Made by a program: the position numbers and the translations under genes. Below the pieces are notes generated by a model that was not told the DNA's origin, ran no database searches, and saw only the letters and a program-made list of their open reading frames with translations. DNA of 64,000 nt from Paludicola sp. MB14-C6 (lineage in GTDB: Bacteria > Bacillota > Clostridia > Oscillospirales > Ruminococcaceae). Below, piece after piece: positions 18,650-27,809 of the stretch; position 1 is the stretch's first letter; each line of letters starts with the position of its first letter. The stretch is from NCBI RefSeq assembly GCF_030908625.1, contig NZ_CP133133.1:1674001-1738000 (forward strand). The letters run 5' to 3'.

Positions 18650-21274
18650 ATGAAATGGACGGGATTGAATGAATTAAGAGAGAAATATCTTTCTTTTTTT
18701 GAAAGCAAAGGGCATCTTCGTTTGCCTAGTTACTCATTAGTGCCACATAACGATAAGAGCTTATTTTTAATTAACTCCGGTATGGCACCAATGAAGAAAT
18801 ACTTTTTAGCACAAGAAACTCCACCTTGCAAAAGGGTTACTACTTGCCAAAAATGTATTCGTACACCCGATATCGAAAACGTAGGTAAAACGGCTCGTCA
18901 CGGAACTTACTTTGAAATGCTTGGAAACTTCTCTTTCCAAGATTATTTCAAACATGAAGCAACAAAATGGGCTTGGGAATTCTGCACAGAAGTATTAGAT
19001 TTACCGATAGATCGTTTATGGGTATCTATCTATTTAGATGATGATGAAGCATTTGACATTTGGACAAAAGAAGTAGGCGTAGATCCTACTCATATTGTTC
19101 GTTTAGGTAAAGAAGATAACTTCTGGGAGCATGGTAGTGGCCCTTGCGGTCCTTGTTCTGAAATCTATTTTGACCGTGGCATTGAAAAAGGCTGTGGCTC
19201 TCCTGATTGTGCAGTAGGTTGCGAATGTGACCGTTTTGTTGAATTTTGGAATTTAGTATTCAGTCAATTTGACAGTGATGGAAACGGAACATACACTCCG
19301 TTAGAAAATCCGAATATTGATACAGGTATGGGACTAGAGCGTCTTGCTTGTATTATGCAAGAAGTAGATAACTTATTTGAAGTAGATACCATGCAAAACA
19401 TCATGAAACATATTAGCGATATTGCAGGTATCACTTATAAAGATGATGTGAAAGCTGATGTTTCCCTTCGTGTAATCACAGACCATATCAGAAGCACAAC
19501 ATTCATGATTGGTGATGGCGTTATTCCTTCTAATGAGGGCAGAGGCTATGTGCTTCGCCGTTTATTGCGTCGTGCTGCTCGCCATGGCCGTTTATTGGGC
19601 ATTACTCGTCCATTCCTAAGTGAAGTTGTAGATACTGTTATCAATGAAAATAAATCTGCTTATCCTGAGTTAATGGAAAAAGCACAATATATTAAAAAGA
19701 TGGTAAAAAACGAAGAAGACAGCTTCGCAAAAACCATTGAAAAAGGCTTGGATTTATTAACAACAATTATTGATAATGCAAAAGATAAAATTTTATCTGG
19801 TGAAGATGCTTTCCGTTTATATGATACTTATGGCTTCCCAATTGATTTAACAAGAGAAATTATTGCTGAAAAAGGTATGGAAGTAGACGAAAAAGAGTTT
19901 ACTCGTTTGATGAACGAACAAAGAGAGCGTGCAAGAGCAGCTCGTGCTACAGGTGATGCATTCGGTGGATCATGTAATGTCATTGACATAGAAGGCGTTA
20001 CAACGGAATTTGTTGGCTATGAAACGCTTCAAGCAGATGCAAAAGTATTGGCATTAGCTTGTGAGGGCGAGTGTGTGGAATCTGTTATTGCTTCTCAAAG
20101 AGTAATCATTGCAACAGACGTTACTCCTTTCTATGCAGAAAGTGGCGGACAAATTGCAGATAAAGGTCAAATTGTTTCAGATAATTGTATTGTAAACGTG
20201 TTTGATGTAAAAAAAGCAGGAACTTTAATTTTACATTCTTGTGAAGTAGTAAGTGGCCAGTTAAATATTGGTGATCAAGTTTCTATGAGAGTAGATAAAA
20301 AGTTTAGAAATGCAATTACACGCAATCATACTTGTGCTCACTTATTACAAGCGGCTTTAATTAACAACCTAGGTGATCATGTTCATCAAGCAGGTCAATT
20401 GGTAACTGCAGATCGTTTACGTTTTGATTTTAGCCATTTTGAAGCATTAACAAGAGAGCAAATTGAGACGATTGAACGTGAAGTAAATAAGGTTATCCTA
20501 GCTGGTATTGATGTAAATCGATATGAAACAGATATTCAATCTGCAAAAGCAAAAGGCGCAATGGCTCTATTCGGAGAAAAATACGGAAATATCGTAAGAG
20601 TTTGTGAAGTAGGTAACTATTCATTGGAGCTTTGCGGTGGTACTCACGTAGATAACTCTGCAAAAATCGGTTTGTTTAAAATCATTAGTGAAAGCTCTGT
20701 TGCAGCAGGTGTAAGACGTATTGAAGCAGTAACAGGATACGAAGTATTGGTATTACTAGATAATAACGTTAAAATGATTAACGATGCTGCAAAAGAATTA
20801 AAATTAACAAATTCGGCTGAATTGGTCTCACGTTGTTCACAAGTTATGCAAGAGCTAAAGGATAAGGCAACTGAAGTGGATAGATTAACACAAAAGATGG
20901 CCGACAGCCGAGTAGATGGCTTATTTGAAAACGTGCAAAGTGCGGGCGAAGTGAACTACATTACAGCTTTGTTAAGTGGTACTAAACCAGATACTCTTCG
21001 TGTATTGGGTGATAAGATTAAAGAAAAAGCACCAAACACCGTTGCACTATTGGTATCTATGGTTGACAATAAAGGTACGATGCTTTGTGTATGCGGACCT
21101 GAGGCTGTAAATCGTGGCGCTCATGCTGGAAAAATAGTTGGAAAAGCAGCAGCTATAACAGGTGGTAAAGGCGGCGGACGTGCAGATAACGCTATGGCTG
21201 GTGTCAATGATAATACTAAAATTGATGAAGCTTTCGTTGCATTAGAGTCTATTATTAAAGAAGTAATTGGATAA
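18650..21274 (+). CDS. alaS: Alanyl-tRNA synthetase
   Basis: Charges tRNA-Ala with alanine in the cytoplasm. The 874-residue protein has the class II catalytic domain at the N-terminus (LREKYLSFFESKGH, then GMAPMKKYF and HGTYFEMLGNFSF). Next come the tRNA-binding helical region, the editing domain with zinc ligands in NHTCAHLL (about 560) and CGGTH (about 665), and the C-terminal DHHA1 oligomerisation domain ending GGKGGGRADNAMAG. All expected motifs are intact at full length. AAAAGGATGG precedes the ATG at 18650. It is expressed from its own T-box leader and ended by a strong hairpin. Confidence 0.99.
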   Translation: MKWTGLNELREKYLSFFESKGHLRLPSYSLVPHNDKSLFLINSGMAPMKKYFLAQETPPCKRVTTCQKCIRTPDIENVGKTARHGTYFEMLGNFSFQDYFKHEATKWAWEFCTEVLDLPIDRLWVSIYLDDDEAFDIWTKEVGVDPTHIVRLGKEDNFWEHGSGPCGPCSEIYFDRGIEKGCGSPDCAVGCECDRFVEFWNLVFSQFDSDGNGTYTPLENPNIDTGMGLERLACIMQEVDNLFEVDTMQNIMKHISDIAGITYKDDVKADVSLRVITDHIRSTTFMIGDGVIPSNEGRGYVLRRLLRRAARHGRLLGITRPFLSEVVDTVINENKSAYPELMEKAQYIKKMVKNEEDSFAKTIEKGLDLLTTIIDNAKDKILSGEDAFRLYDTYGFPIDLTREIIAEKGMEVDEKEFTRLMNEQRERARAARATGDAFGGSCNVIDIEGVTTEFVGYETLQADAKVLALACEGECVESVIASQRVIIATDVTPFYAESGGQIADKGQIVSDNCIVNVFDVKKAGTLILHSCEVVSGQLNIGDQVSMRVDKKFRNAITRNHTCAHLLQAALINNLGDHVHQAGQLVTADRLRFDFSHFEALTREQIETIEREVNKVILAGIDVNRYETDIQSAKAKGAMALFGEKYGNIVRVCEVGNYSLELCGGTHVDNSAKIGLFKIISESSVAAGVRRIEAVTGYEVLVLLDNNVKMINDAAKELKLTNSAELVSRCSQVMQELKDKATEVDRLTQKMADSRVDGLFENVQSAGEVNYITALLSGTKPDTLRVLGDKIKEKAPNTVALLVSMVDNKGTMLCVCGPEAVNRGAHAGKIVGKAAAITGGKGGGRADNAMAGVNDNTKIDEAFVALESIIKEVIG

Positions 21275-21284
21275 ATATATAACA

Positions 21285-21330
21285 ATGCAAAAACTGCTGG
21301 AACAAGTGTTGTTCTCAGCAGTTTTTGCAT
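21285..21330 (+). terminator. alaS terminator
   Basis: Exact 15-base arms ATGCAAAAACTGCTG (21285-21299) and its complement (21316-21330) enclose a 16-base loop, just after the stop. A and T tracts in the arms allow action in both directions. Confidence 0.85.
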
Positions 21331-21383
21331 AATGAAAATTGATGATAAGGAAAGAAGTTAGCATATTAAATTTAGGCATACAT

Positions 21384-22424
21384 TTAGTGTTTTAGGTTTT
21401 TATTAAAGAAGGAAACAAAGCTCGTTTCAACAAAATCACTTGGAATAAAATGGCCACAATCTTTAATTGTAATAAGTTCATGGGCGATATTTTTCTCTTT
21501 CATGATTTTAGATAAGTAGATACAGCCATTTGGTATCCAAGGGTAAGAATCACATGTGCCAACTTGTATATTAATTGCTTTTAGTTTATCTTTTTTCTGT
21601 AAGTAGTTATCTAGTTTTTGGTTGAAGTCACCAAAACCGCTTTCCCATTTGGTGATAATTTCATTGTCATCTTTTGAACCATCAAAGGTTGGGATTTTCG
21701 TCATAATGTCTGGGACGTTCGGCATTGGGCAAAATGCTTGACCGTATCCTGTTTTGAAATTCTCATCGGATTTCCATGTTTTGAGAGCATCTTTTAAACC
21801 ATTTTCATCAAAAACGCCAGGGCTTAGTGCATATACAGAGGAGAATGCCTCAGGATGTTTGAGTGCGAGATTTAAGCAAGCATATCCCCCCATAGAAAAT
21901 CCACTAACCCCTCGGCTATCTTTTGAAGCAATCGTGCGATAGTTAGAATCTACGTATGGGATAACTTCTTTAATTACGAAATCCTCCCAGTTTCCGATAA
22001 TAGGAGAATTTACATAAAAGGATCCACCATGTTTGTTTTCACCAGAAACTTCTATTATGATAAATTCATTTGCTATGTCTTGATTCCTGTTTTTGAGCTC
22101 TAATACTTTGTTGCCAATGACTCCTGGACCTTCTTGAAAGCCATGAAAGAAATAAACAGTGGGATATTTTTTGTCTTTATTATCAAAGTATGATGGAGGA
22201 AGACTAACAACTATTTCTTTTTTGCATGGTTCGTTGATTAAGTTTTGTGCAATTGATTTCGATTCTATTGAAACCATAGACACATATTTTTTTTCTTGTT
22301 GAGAAGAGGTGGTTTGTGAGGAATGAGTAGCTAATAAATCATTGCTTTGTTTCTCAGGTGTACAACCTGTTACTGTAATAAAAAATAAAATAAATGCAAT
22401 AATTGGAGTAACTATTTTTTTCAT
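21384..22424 (-). CDS. Lipoprotein esterase (alpha/beta hydrolase, esterase D/S-formylglutathione-hydrolase-like)
   Basis: The product begins with a signal peptide ending in a lipobox-like TVTGC (about 18-22), so it should be a lipid-anchored exoenzyme. The 346-residue body has the alpha/beta-hydrolase signature GFSMGG (Ser nucleophile, about 165) and a late His in CGHFIPSDF (about 330); PTVYFFHGFQEG marks the oxyanion region. Related enzymes remove acetyl or feruloyl groups from polysaccharides or cleave other esters. I chose the ATG at 22424 because AAGGAGA lies 9 bases upstream. It is divergent from the AraC gene at 22547, which may control it. Confidence 0.87.
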   Translation of the reverse strand: MKKIVTPIIAFILFFITVTGCTPEKQSNDLLATHSSQTTSSQQEKKYVSMVSIESKSIAQNLINEPCKKEIVVSLPPSYFDNKDKKYPTVYFFHGFQEGPGVIGNKVLELKNRNQDIANEFIIIEVSGENKHGGSFYVNSPIIGNWEDFVIKEVIPYVDSNYRTIASKDSRGVSGFSMGGYACLNLALKHPEAFSSVYALSPGVFDENGLKDALKTWKSDENFKTGYGQAFCPMPNVPDIMTKIPTFDGSKDDNEIITKWESGFGDFNQKLDNYLQKKDKLKAINIQVGTCDSYPWIPNGCIYLSKIMKEKNIAHELITIKDCGHFIPSDFVETSFVSFFNKNLKH

Positions 22425-22462
22425 AAGCAATTATCTCCTTAAATCTTATTAGGAAAAAAGTC

Positions 22463-22491
22463 TTTACCAAATGATGAAAATATTATATAAT
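22463..22491 (+). promoter_or_regulatory. Promoter of the AraC-HIT transcript
   Basis: TTTACC (22463-22468) and TATAAT (22486-22491), 17-base spacer, in the divergent region between the esterase and AraC genes. Confidence 0.6.
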
Positions 22492-22546
22492 GAAAAAAAC
22501 AAGTAAAATGAACAATTCTTGCTATTCTTATCGCGGAGGCTGACAT

Positions 22547-23458
22547 ATGGAAAATGAAGGCTATTTGGTAGTGAATCGCGTTGTAAATTATATTGAGCAA
22601 AATATAAAATCTCAAATTTCCTTAGATGATATTGTGGAGTATGCTTATGTATCGAAGTATCATTTGCATAGATTATTTAAAGCATTAACCGGTCATTCTT
22701 TAATGACGTATGTGCGAGGGCGAAAAGTATCATCAAGTTTAAAAGAATTGTTTTATACGGATTATTCTATTATAGATATTGCTTATGAATATGGATTTGA
22801 ATATGAGCAATCTTATATACGTGCATTCAATGCACAATATAAAATGACTCCATATTATGTAAGAAAACATAAACCAACTTTAGAATATGTTGAGCAAATT
22901 GATGTTTCGTTGCTAAAATGTGTGGCAAAAGGATTACTTTTAAGTCCTAACTTTGTTTTAAAGCCTAAGTTTTATTTAGTAGGAATAAACCAAGATATTG
23001 TTCATGCTGAAAATTATGTACTGTTTACCGCAAATAAAAGTATGTTGAATTTTTATCAGAAAGATGTAATGAGTATAGAAAATGCACTAAGTTATGATGT
23101 GATTTATGGCTTAGTTACTTATTCTGAAAATCCCAGTTTACATAATTTCTATATGCCAAGTGTTGAAGTTATAAAGCCAACGATTATACGTGAGCCTTTT
23201 TCGTGCAAAACAATTCCCACTAGCAAATATGCAGTATTTAAATATATTGGTTTTCATCCTTCAAAGGATATTACAATTTTAGAATTGGATGCAATTTATA
23301 ACGTTTTAGATGAATGGATATTTAACAGCGAAGTTTATGAATCGTACTCCAATTATCATTTTGAGCGAATTGATAATACAATTTGCTCAGATAATTATTG
23401 CGAGTTAGACATATACTTACCTATTAAAAATAAGATTGATGAAAGAAAAGAGGAATAA
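22547..23458 (+). CDS. AraC-family regulator with C-terminal effector domain
   Basis: Residues ~8-105 form the AraC double helix-turn-helix (YHLHRLFKALTGHSLMTYV, then DIAYEYGFEYEQSYIRAF). The rest (about 120-303) resembles a GyrI-like effector domain but is divergent. The arrangement is the same as in the regulator at 6461-7303. A GCGGAGG site precedes the ATG at 22547. The gene is divergent from the esterase lipoprotein, the most likely target, and only 2 bases from the HIT gene downstream, so those two are co-transcribed. The ligand is unknown. Confidence 0.85.
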   Translation: MENEGYLVVNRVVNYIEQNIKSQISLDDIVEYAYVSKYHLHRLFKALTGHSLMTYVRGRKVSSSLKELFYTDYSIIDIAYEYGFEYEQSYIRAFNAQYKMTPYYVRKHKPTLEYVEQIDVSLLKCVAKGLLLSPNFVLKPKFYLVGINQDIVHAENYVLFTANKSMLNFYQKDVMSIENALSYDVIYGLVTYSENPSLHNFYMPSVEVIKPTIIREPFSCKTIPTSKYAVFKYIGFHPSKDITILELDAIYNVLDEWIFNSEVYESYSNYHFERIDNTICSDNYCELDIYLPIKNKIDERKEE

Positions 23459-23460
23459 TT

Positions 23461-23799
23461 ATGGACTGTATTTTTTGTAAAATAGCAAATGGAGAAATCC
23501 CTAGCAATAAAGTATACGAGGATGAAACAGTATTGGCGTTTCACGATATTACTCCACAAGCACCTGTTCATGTGTTGGTCATTCCAAAACAGCATATCAG
23601 TAGTATGGCAGATATTACTGCTGAAAACAGTGCTGTTGTGGCGCATATCAGTGAAGTAATTGCAAGTTTGGCAAAAGAGTTAGGCTTGGAAAATGGATTT
23701 CGTGTGATTACGAATTCCGGAGAAGACGGAGCGCAATCAGTTAAGCATTTGCATTTTCATGTATTAGGCGGAAAGAAACTAACTGAAAAAATGGCATAA
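23461..23799 (+). CDS. HIT-family nucleotide hydrolase (Hint type)
   Basis: A 112-residue cytosolic protein with the full Hint architecture. It starts MDCIFCKIANGEIPSNKVYED and contains HDITPQAPVHVLVIPK and the C-terminal histidine triad KHLHFHVLGGK (HxHxH, catalytic His in the middle). Family members hydrolyse AMP-lysine and other aminoacyl-AMP conjugates. It starts 2 bases after the AraC stop and overlaps its ribosome site (AGAGGAATA), so translation is probably coupled. Confidence 0.95.
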   Translation: MDCIFCKIANGEIPSNKVYEDETVLAFHDITPQAPVHVLVIPKQHISSMADITAENSAVVAHISEVIASLAKELGLENGFRVITNSGEDGAQSVKHLHFHVLGGKKLTEKMA

Positions 23800-23854
23800 T
23801 AAAACCCTTTTGAAACAGATTCTAATATAGCATCGTTGTAAAGGTGGTAATTTT

Positions 23855-26059
23855 ATGACGCGACCAATGATTACAGTAGGAATAGCATTTCTTGCTGCAA
23901 CATTTGTTGCGTCATTTTTTGTTGGGGTTTGGGTTGCTGCTGGCTATGCTGTAATCCTACTGCTTTTAGTTGTGTTGTTATTGCAAAAGAAAAAGAACTT
24001 TCGAGTGGCTTCTGTGGCTATTGTGATTGCTATGTTATTGGGTGTGACTGGGTACTGGGCAAAGTACAGATTTGAATATTTACCAATACTAAAGTTGGAT
24101 AATCAAACTGTAACAGTAACCGGAGTTATAACCAATCAATATCAGAATGAAAAGGGTACAGCAGTTTATGAGATGAGGGTAAAAGATGTAGAGGGGCATA
24201 AAATCCCTTCTTTTCATAGTAACATTTACTCAATCACACCATTTCAAGCAGAAAATTACGATACCGTCCAAATGCAAGTTGAGTTTCATAAAATCACAAG
24301 TACAACCTCGTTTGATGCAAAAGCTGTCAATCAAACAAAAGAACTGTATGTAATCGGCTATGCCAAAGGGGAACCGTTTCAAATTACATCACCCAAAGTA
24401 AGACCGCCATCTTTTTATTTGCAAAAGTTAAATGGCAATTTGTGTGATAGAGTGGATAAGTATTTACAACCGCCAACTTCGGGAATGGTAAAAGCAATGT
24501 TACTTGGTCAACAAAACGACATTGAGCCCTTACTACAGCGTTCATTATCAAGAGCGGGAATTATCCATATCATTTCAATTTCAGGAATGCATATTACATT
24601 TTTAGCCGGTTTCTTGTTTGTATTGTTAAAATTATTTCGTATACCTAACTGGTTAAACAGCCTGATTGGTATTGTTGTGATATGGTTGTTTGTTGCGTTG
24701 GTTAATTTTCAGATTGCCACAGTACGCTCTGCAATCATGGTAACCGTTTTATTAGCAGGTAATCTCTTTGGACGGCCGGTTGACTTGGTGAATTCTCTTT
24801 TCCTTTCGGGGACAATGATTGTAATAGTAAATCCATTTTCTATTCAGAATATCAGTTTTCAGCTCACCTTTTTAGCTACATTAGGTGTGCTTTTGTGCGT
24901 AAAGCCAATAAAGAACTGGGTCCAAAGCAAATGGAGAATTCAGAATACAATTTTATTAAGCTTGATTGAGAGTATTGCTTGCACAATTGGCGCTACATTA
25001 TTCATATTACCTGTTTTAGCGTTTACATTTGGCGGGATAAGTTTGGTATCTCCAATTGCAAATATAATAGCTGTACCGCTTACGCCATTGATTATGTTGG
25101 GAAGTATTGCGTTACTGATATCAAGCTGTATACCGTTTTTAGCTCCTGTTACATATTTTATTGGCAATGTTATTGCATTTCTCAATAGAGTTTTGATACA
25201 ATCAGCAGATATTTTGCAAAAGCCTTCTTATGCATATGTAGGCATGAACTATCGTTTGGTTAAACTATGGCTGATTATTTCGGCAATTGGAATTGCAGTT
25301 TTTCTGCTGTTTTGTTGGGTTACCAATAGAAAAGATTTCAAAATAGCAATATATCGTTTCATTGGCTGTTCTTTATGTTGCTTTATTGGTATTTTATTGA
25401 ATTGTAGCATGCAAGAAAGTCAAGACTTAAAAGTAACCACGATTGGATCGTATGAAACGCAGGCTATAGTAGTAACTTATCAAAAGAAAGCGACTGTAAT
25501 AACGTATGTAACTGATGGTTATATTCATAAGTCAGTTGTGAATTATTTGGACAGTAAGAATGTAAATCAGGTAGAAAGCTTAATTCTTTTACAAGACAAT
25601 ACAAAGAAAATAGAGGATATTGCATATCTTATGAAAACGAAAAAGGTATCAACCGTCATGATAAACGAACAGAATCAGTTGATAGATTATTTTCAATTAA
25701 ATAATCCTCAAAAGAGTAACTTACTCTTACTAAATCGAAATTATCGAGTAAAAGCCAATGAGTTAATGTGGTTTGATGTTGTTTCTCAAGATAAGGAACA
25801 GTCCGTTTTATTGAATATGGGTAAGCGGAGAATAGGTATTACCAATAGCGGAAAATTTGCACAAAATAATCCAGCTGAAATCCTTTATTTTTCACAAAAA
25901 AATATTACAAGAATTGAGCAATTTTCTTCAAAATATGTTATACTCATAGATAGATGCAAAAAATCAGCCAAAGTATCCAAGAAGCAATGTTTTGATGCAT
26001 ATGAAAATAGCTTGGAACTTACGGTAAATAAAAATGGAACCTATAAAATAAGGAAGTGA
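23855..26059 (+). CDS. comEC: ComEC/Rec2-family DNA uptake channel with a degenerate C-terminal domain
   Basis: ComEC carries single-stranded DNA across the membrane during transformation. The 734-residue protein has two N-terminal hydrophobic segments and an OB-like/DUF4131 region (about 25-165). The Competence domain with many transmembrane helices follows (about 200-500), containing the signature ISISGMHITFLAGF (about 239). The C-terminus (about 520-734) follows the layout of the usual metallo-beta-lactamase domain, but the position of the HxDxDH metal motif reads LLQDNTKK, so metal ligands are missing. The ATG follows GGTGG. It is followed 4 bases later by holA, a common pairing in Firmicutes. 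Confidence 0.9.
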   Translation: MTRPMITVGIAFLAATFVASFFVGVWVAAGYAVILLLLVVLLLQKKKNFRVASVAIVIAMLLGVTGYWAKYRFEYLPILKLDNQTVTVTGVITNQYQNEKGTAVYEMRVKDVEGHKIPSFHSNIYSITPFQAENYDTVQMQVEFHKITSTTSFDAKAVNQTKELYVIGYAKGEPFQITSPKVRPPSFYLQKLNGNLCDRVDKYLQPPTSGMVKAMLLGQQNDIEPLLQRSLSRAGIIHIISISGMHITFLAGFLFVLLKLFRIPNWLNSLIGIVVIWLFVALVNFQIATVRSAIMVTVLLAGNLFGRPVDLVNSLFLSGTMIVIVNPFSIQNISFQLTFLATLGVLLCVKPIKNWVQSKWRIQNTILLSLIESIACTIGATLFILPVLAFTFGGISLVSPIANIIAVPLTPLIMLGSIALLISSCIPFLAPVTYFIGNVIAFLNRVLIQSADILQKPSYAYVGMNYRLVKLWLIISAIGIAVFLLFCWVTNRKDFKIAIYRFIGCSLCCFIGILLNCSMQESQDLKVTTIGSYETQAIVVTYQKKATVITYVTDGYIHKSVVNYLDSKNVNQVESLILLQDNTKKIEDIAYLMKTKKVSTVMINEQNQLIDYFQLNNPQKSNLLLLNRNYRVKANELMWFDVVSQDKEQSVLLNMGKRRIGITNSGKFAQNNPAEILYFSQKNITRIEQFSSKYVILIDRCKKSAKVSKKQCFDAYENSLELTVNKNGTYKIRK

Positions 26060-26063
26060 ACTT

Positions 26064-27104
26064 GTGCCAAAATTAAATGAAACTGAATTAAAACAAAGAA
26101 TAGCTCAAGGGCAGCTTGCGAACATCTTTTTTTTATATGGACAAGAAGATTTTTTTGTATCAAAATATGCAAAAGAAATTATCGATAAAGTAGTTGCAAA
26201 ACAGTTTGAAAGTTTTAATTTGAACTGGTTTCATGGGGACAAGCTTTCTTTGGATGAGTTAGAAGACGCAATAGAATCGCTTCCGATGATGGCAGATAGA
26301 AAATGCGTAGTTGTACAGAATTTAGATATTGATGGATTGTCTAAATCTGATTATGAGAAGCTAAATGAATTATTAAAGTCGCCAAATGAGATGACAGTTG
26401 TTGTGTTCTTTGCAAATAAAATTCAATATGATGTGAAAAAGTCATCTCGTGTAAAGACCTTTTTGAATTTTGTTCAAAAAGATGGAATTGTTTGCGAGTT
26501 TACAATAAAAGATAAATCAACTTTAAAAAGAGAATTATGTAGTAGAGCCAAAAAGGAATCGGTTGAATTGGATATGCCAATTGCTGAGTATTTCATTGAT
26601 CGTTGCTCTATGAATTATGGAATTCTAATTAAAGAATTAGATAAGTTAATACATTATGTTAAAGGCATGAATCAAGGCTTTGAAATTACGAAAAAAGCTA
26701 TTGATTTATGCTGTATTCCAACAATTGAATCCAATGCATTTAAACTCTCTAATGCCATCGTGCAAAAAAATTACGAAAAGGCATTTTTACTATTGGATGA
26801 ATTGTTCTATCAGCGACAAGAGCCGTTAGCCATTTTAGGCGCATTGGATATGTGCTTTTATGATCTATATCGTGCTAAGGTAGCAATTGAATCTGGAAAG
26901 ACAGCAGAAGAAGTTCAATCAGATTTCGGATATTCTCCAACTCGAAGCTTTGCAATCAGAAATGCTTTTCGAGATGCACGGGCGAGCTCAACTGTACAAA
27001 TACGCCGCTATATCAATATTTTAGCGGAAACCGATTATAAATTGAAATCATCCAAAGCGGATCAGCAATTACTTTTAGAACAGATGATTGCAAAAATGAT
27101 ATAA
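26064..27104 (+). CDS. holA: DNA polymerase III delta subunit
   Basis: The delta subunit opens the sliding clamp within the clamp loader. The 346-residue protein has the N-terminal segment NIFFLYGQEDFFVSKYAKEI (a degenerate P-loop region), an LPMMADRKCVVVQNLD strand, and the C-terminal collar helices (RRYINILAETDYKLKS). The start is GTG at 26064 with AAGGAAG upstream, 4 bases after comEC, so translation is coupled. Length and order match other Firmicutes. It is constitutive housekeeping. Confidence 0.94.
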   Translation: MPKLNETELKQRIAQGQLANIFFLYGQEDFFVSKYAKEIIDKVVAKQFESFNLNWFHGDKLSLDELEDAIESLPMMADRKCVVVQNLDIDGLSKSDYEKLNELLKSPNEMTVVVFFANKIQYDVKKSSRVKTFLNFVQKDGIVCEFTIKDKSTLKRELCSRAKKESVELDMPIAEYFIDRCSMNYGILIKELDKLIHYVKGMNQGFEITKKAIDLCCIPTIESNAFKLSNAIVQKNYEKAFLLLDELFYQRQEPLAILGALDMCFYDLYRAKVAIESGKTAEEVQSDFGYSPTRSFAIRNAFRDARASSTVQIRRYINILAETDYKLKSSKADQQLLLEQMIAKMI

Positions 27105-27173
27105 GCGGTAATATTATTGTAAGAAATATTGCAGTTTTATGCTCTTAATATATTATGGGGGAAAGAGCTAAGG

Positions 27174-27770
27174 ATGGAAAAATTATTGATAAAACAAGCT
27201 ATCATAGTAGAAGGCAAATATGATAGAATGAGGCTGAAAGAATTAGTAGACGCAACAATTATAACTTCAGATGGATTTCGGATTTTTAAAGATAAAGAAA
27301 AGTGTGCAATGATTCGAGCAATTGCAAAGAAAGACGGTATTATTATCTTAACGGATTCTGATGTAGCGGGATTTCGCTTGCGTTCTTTTTTGCGTTCGGT
27401 TGTTCAAGATGGAAAAATATTGAATATCTATATTCCGCAAGTTGAGGGAAAAGAGAAACGCAAAGAAATTGCTTCAAAAGAAGGTCTCCTTGGAGTAGAG
27501 GGGATCGGCGTTAATACTTTGCGTAAATTATTTCAAGATGCTGGGATTATGGATCAACAAAATGAGGCTGTCAAACAGACCATTACCAAGAAGCATTTTT
27601 ACGAGGACGGTTTAATCGGTCAACAAGATTCGAAGCAAAAAAGGTTGGCTTTATTAGAATACTTGAATTTACCGAATTACTTAACTACCAATAGCATATT
27701 AGAAATTATCAATCGTCTCATGACGAAAGAAGAATATGATAATTATATCCAAAAGGGAAATAGCAAATAA
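27174..27770 (+). CDS. TOPRIM-domain RNase M5-like protein (DUF4093)
   Basis: The 198-residue protein opens with a TOPRIM fold: acidic site EGKYD (about 14) and DSDVAGFRLR (about 61), the two metal-binding motifs. A C-terminal DUF4093-type region contains LEYLNLPNYLTTNS. RNase M5 matures 5S rRNA precursors, and this gene is the likely counterpart. The ATG at 27174 follows GGGGGAAAG; an upstream in-frame start lacks a ribosome site. It sits 69 bases after holA, probably in the same operon. Confidence 0.85.
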   Translation: MEKLLIKQAIIVEGKYDRMRLKELVDATIITSDGFRIFKDKEKCAMIRAIAKKDGIIILTDSDVAGFRLRSFLRSVVQDGKILNIYIPQVEGKEKRKEIASKEGLLGVEGIGVNTLRKLFQDAGIMDQQNEAVKQTITKKHFYEDGLIGQQDSKQKRLALLEYLNLPNYLTTNSILEIINRLMTKEEYDNYIQKGNSK

Positions 27771-27809
27771 GATGTTACAAACTGTATATAGAAAAAGGAG
27801 GACAATCCA

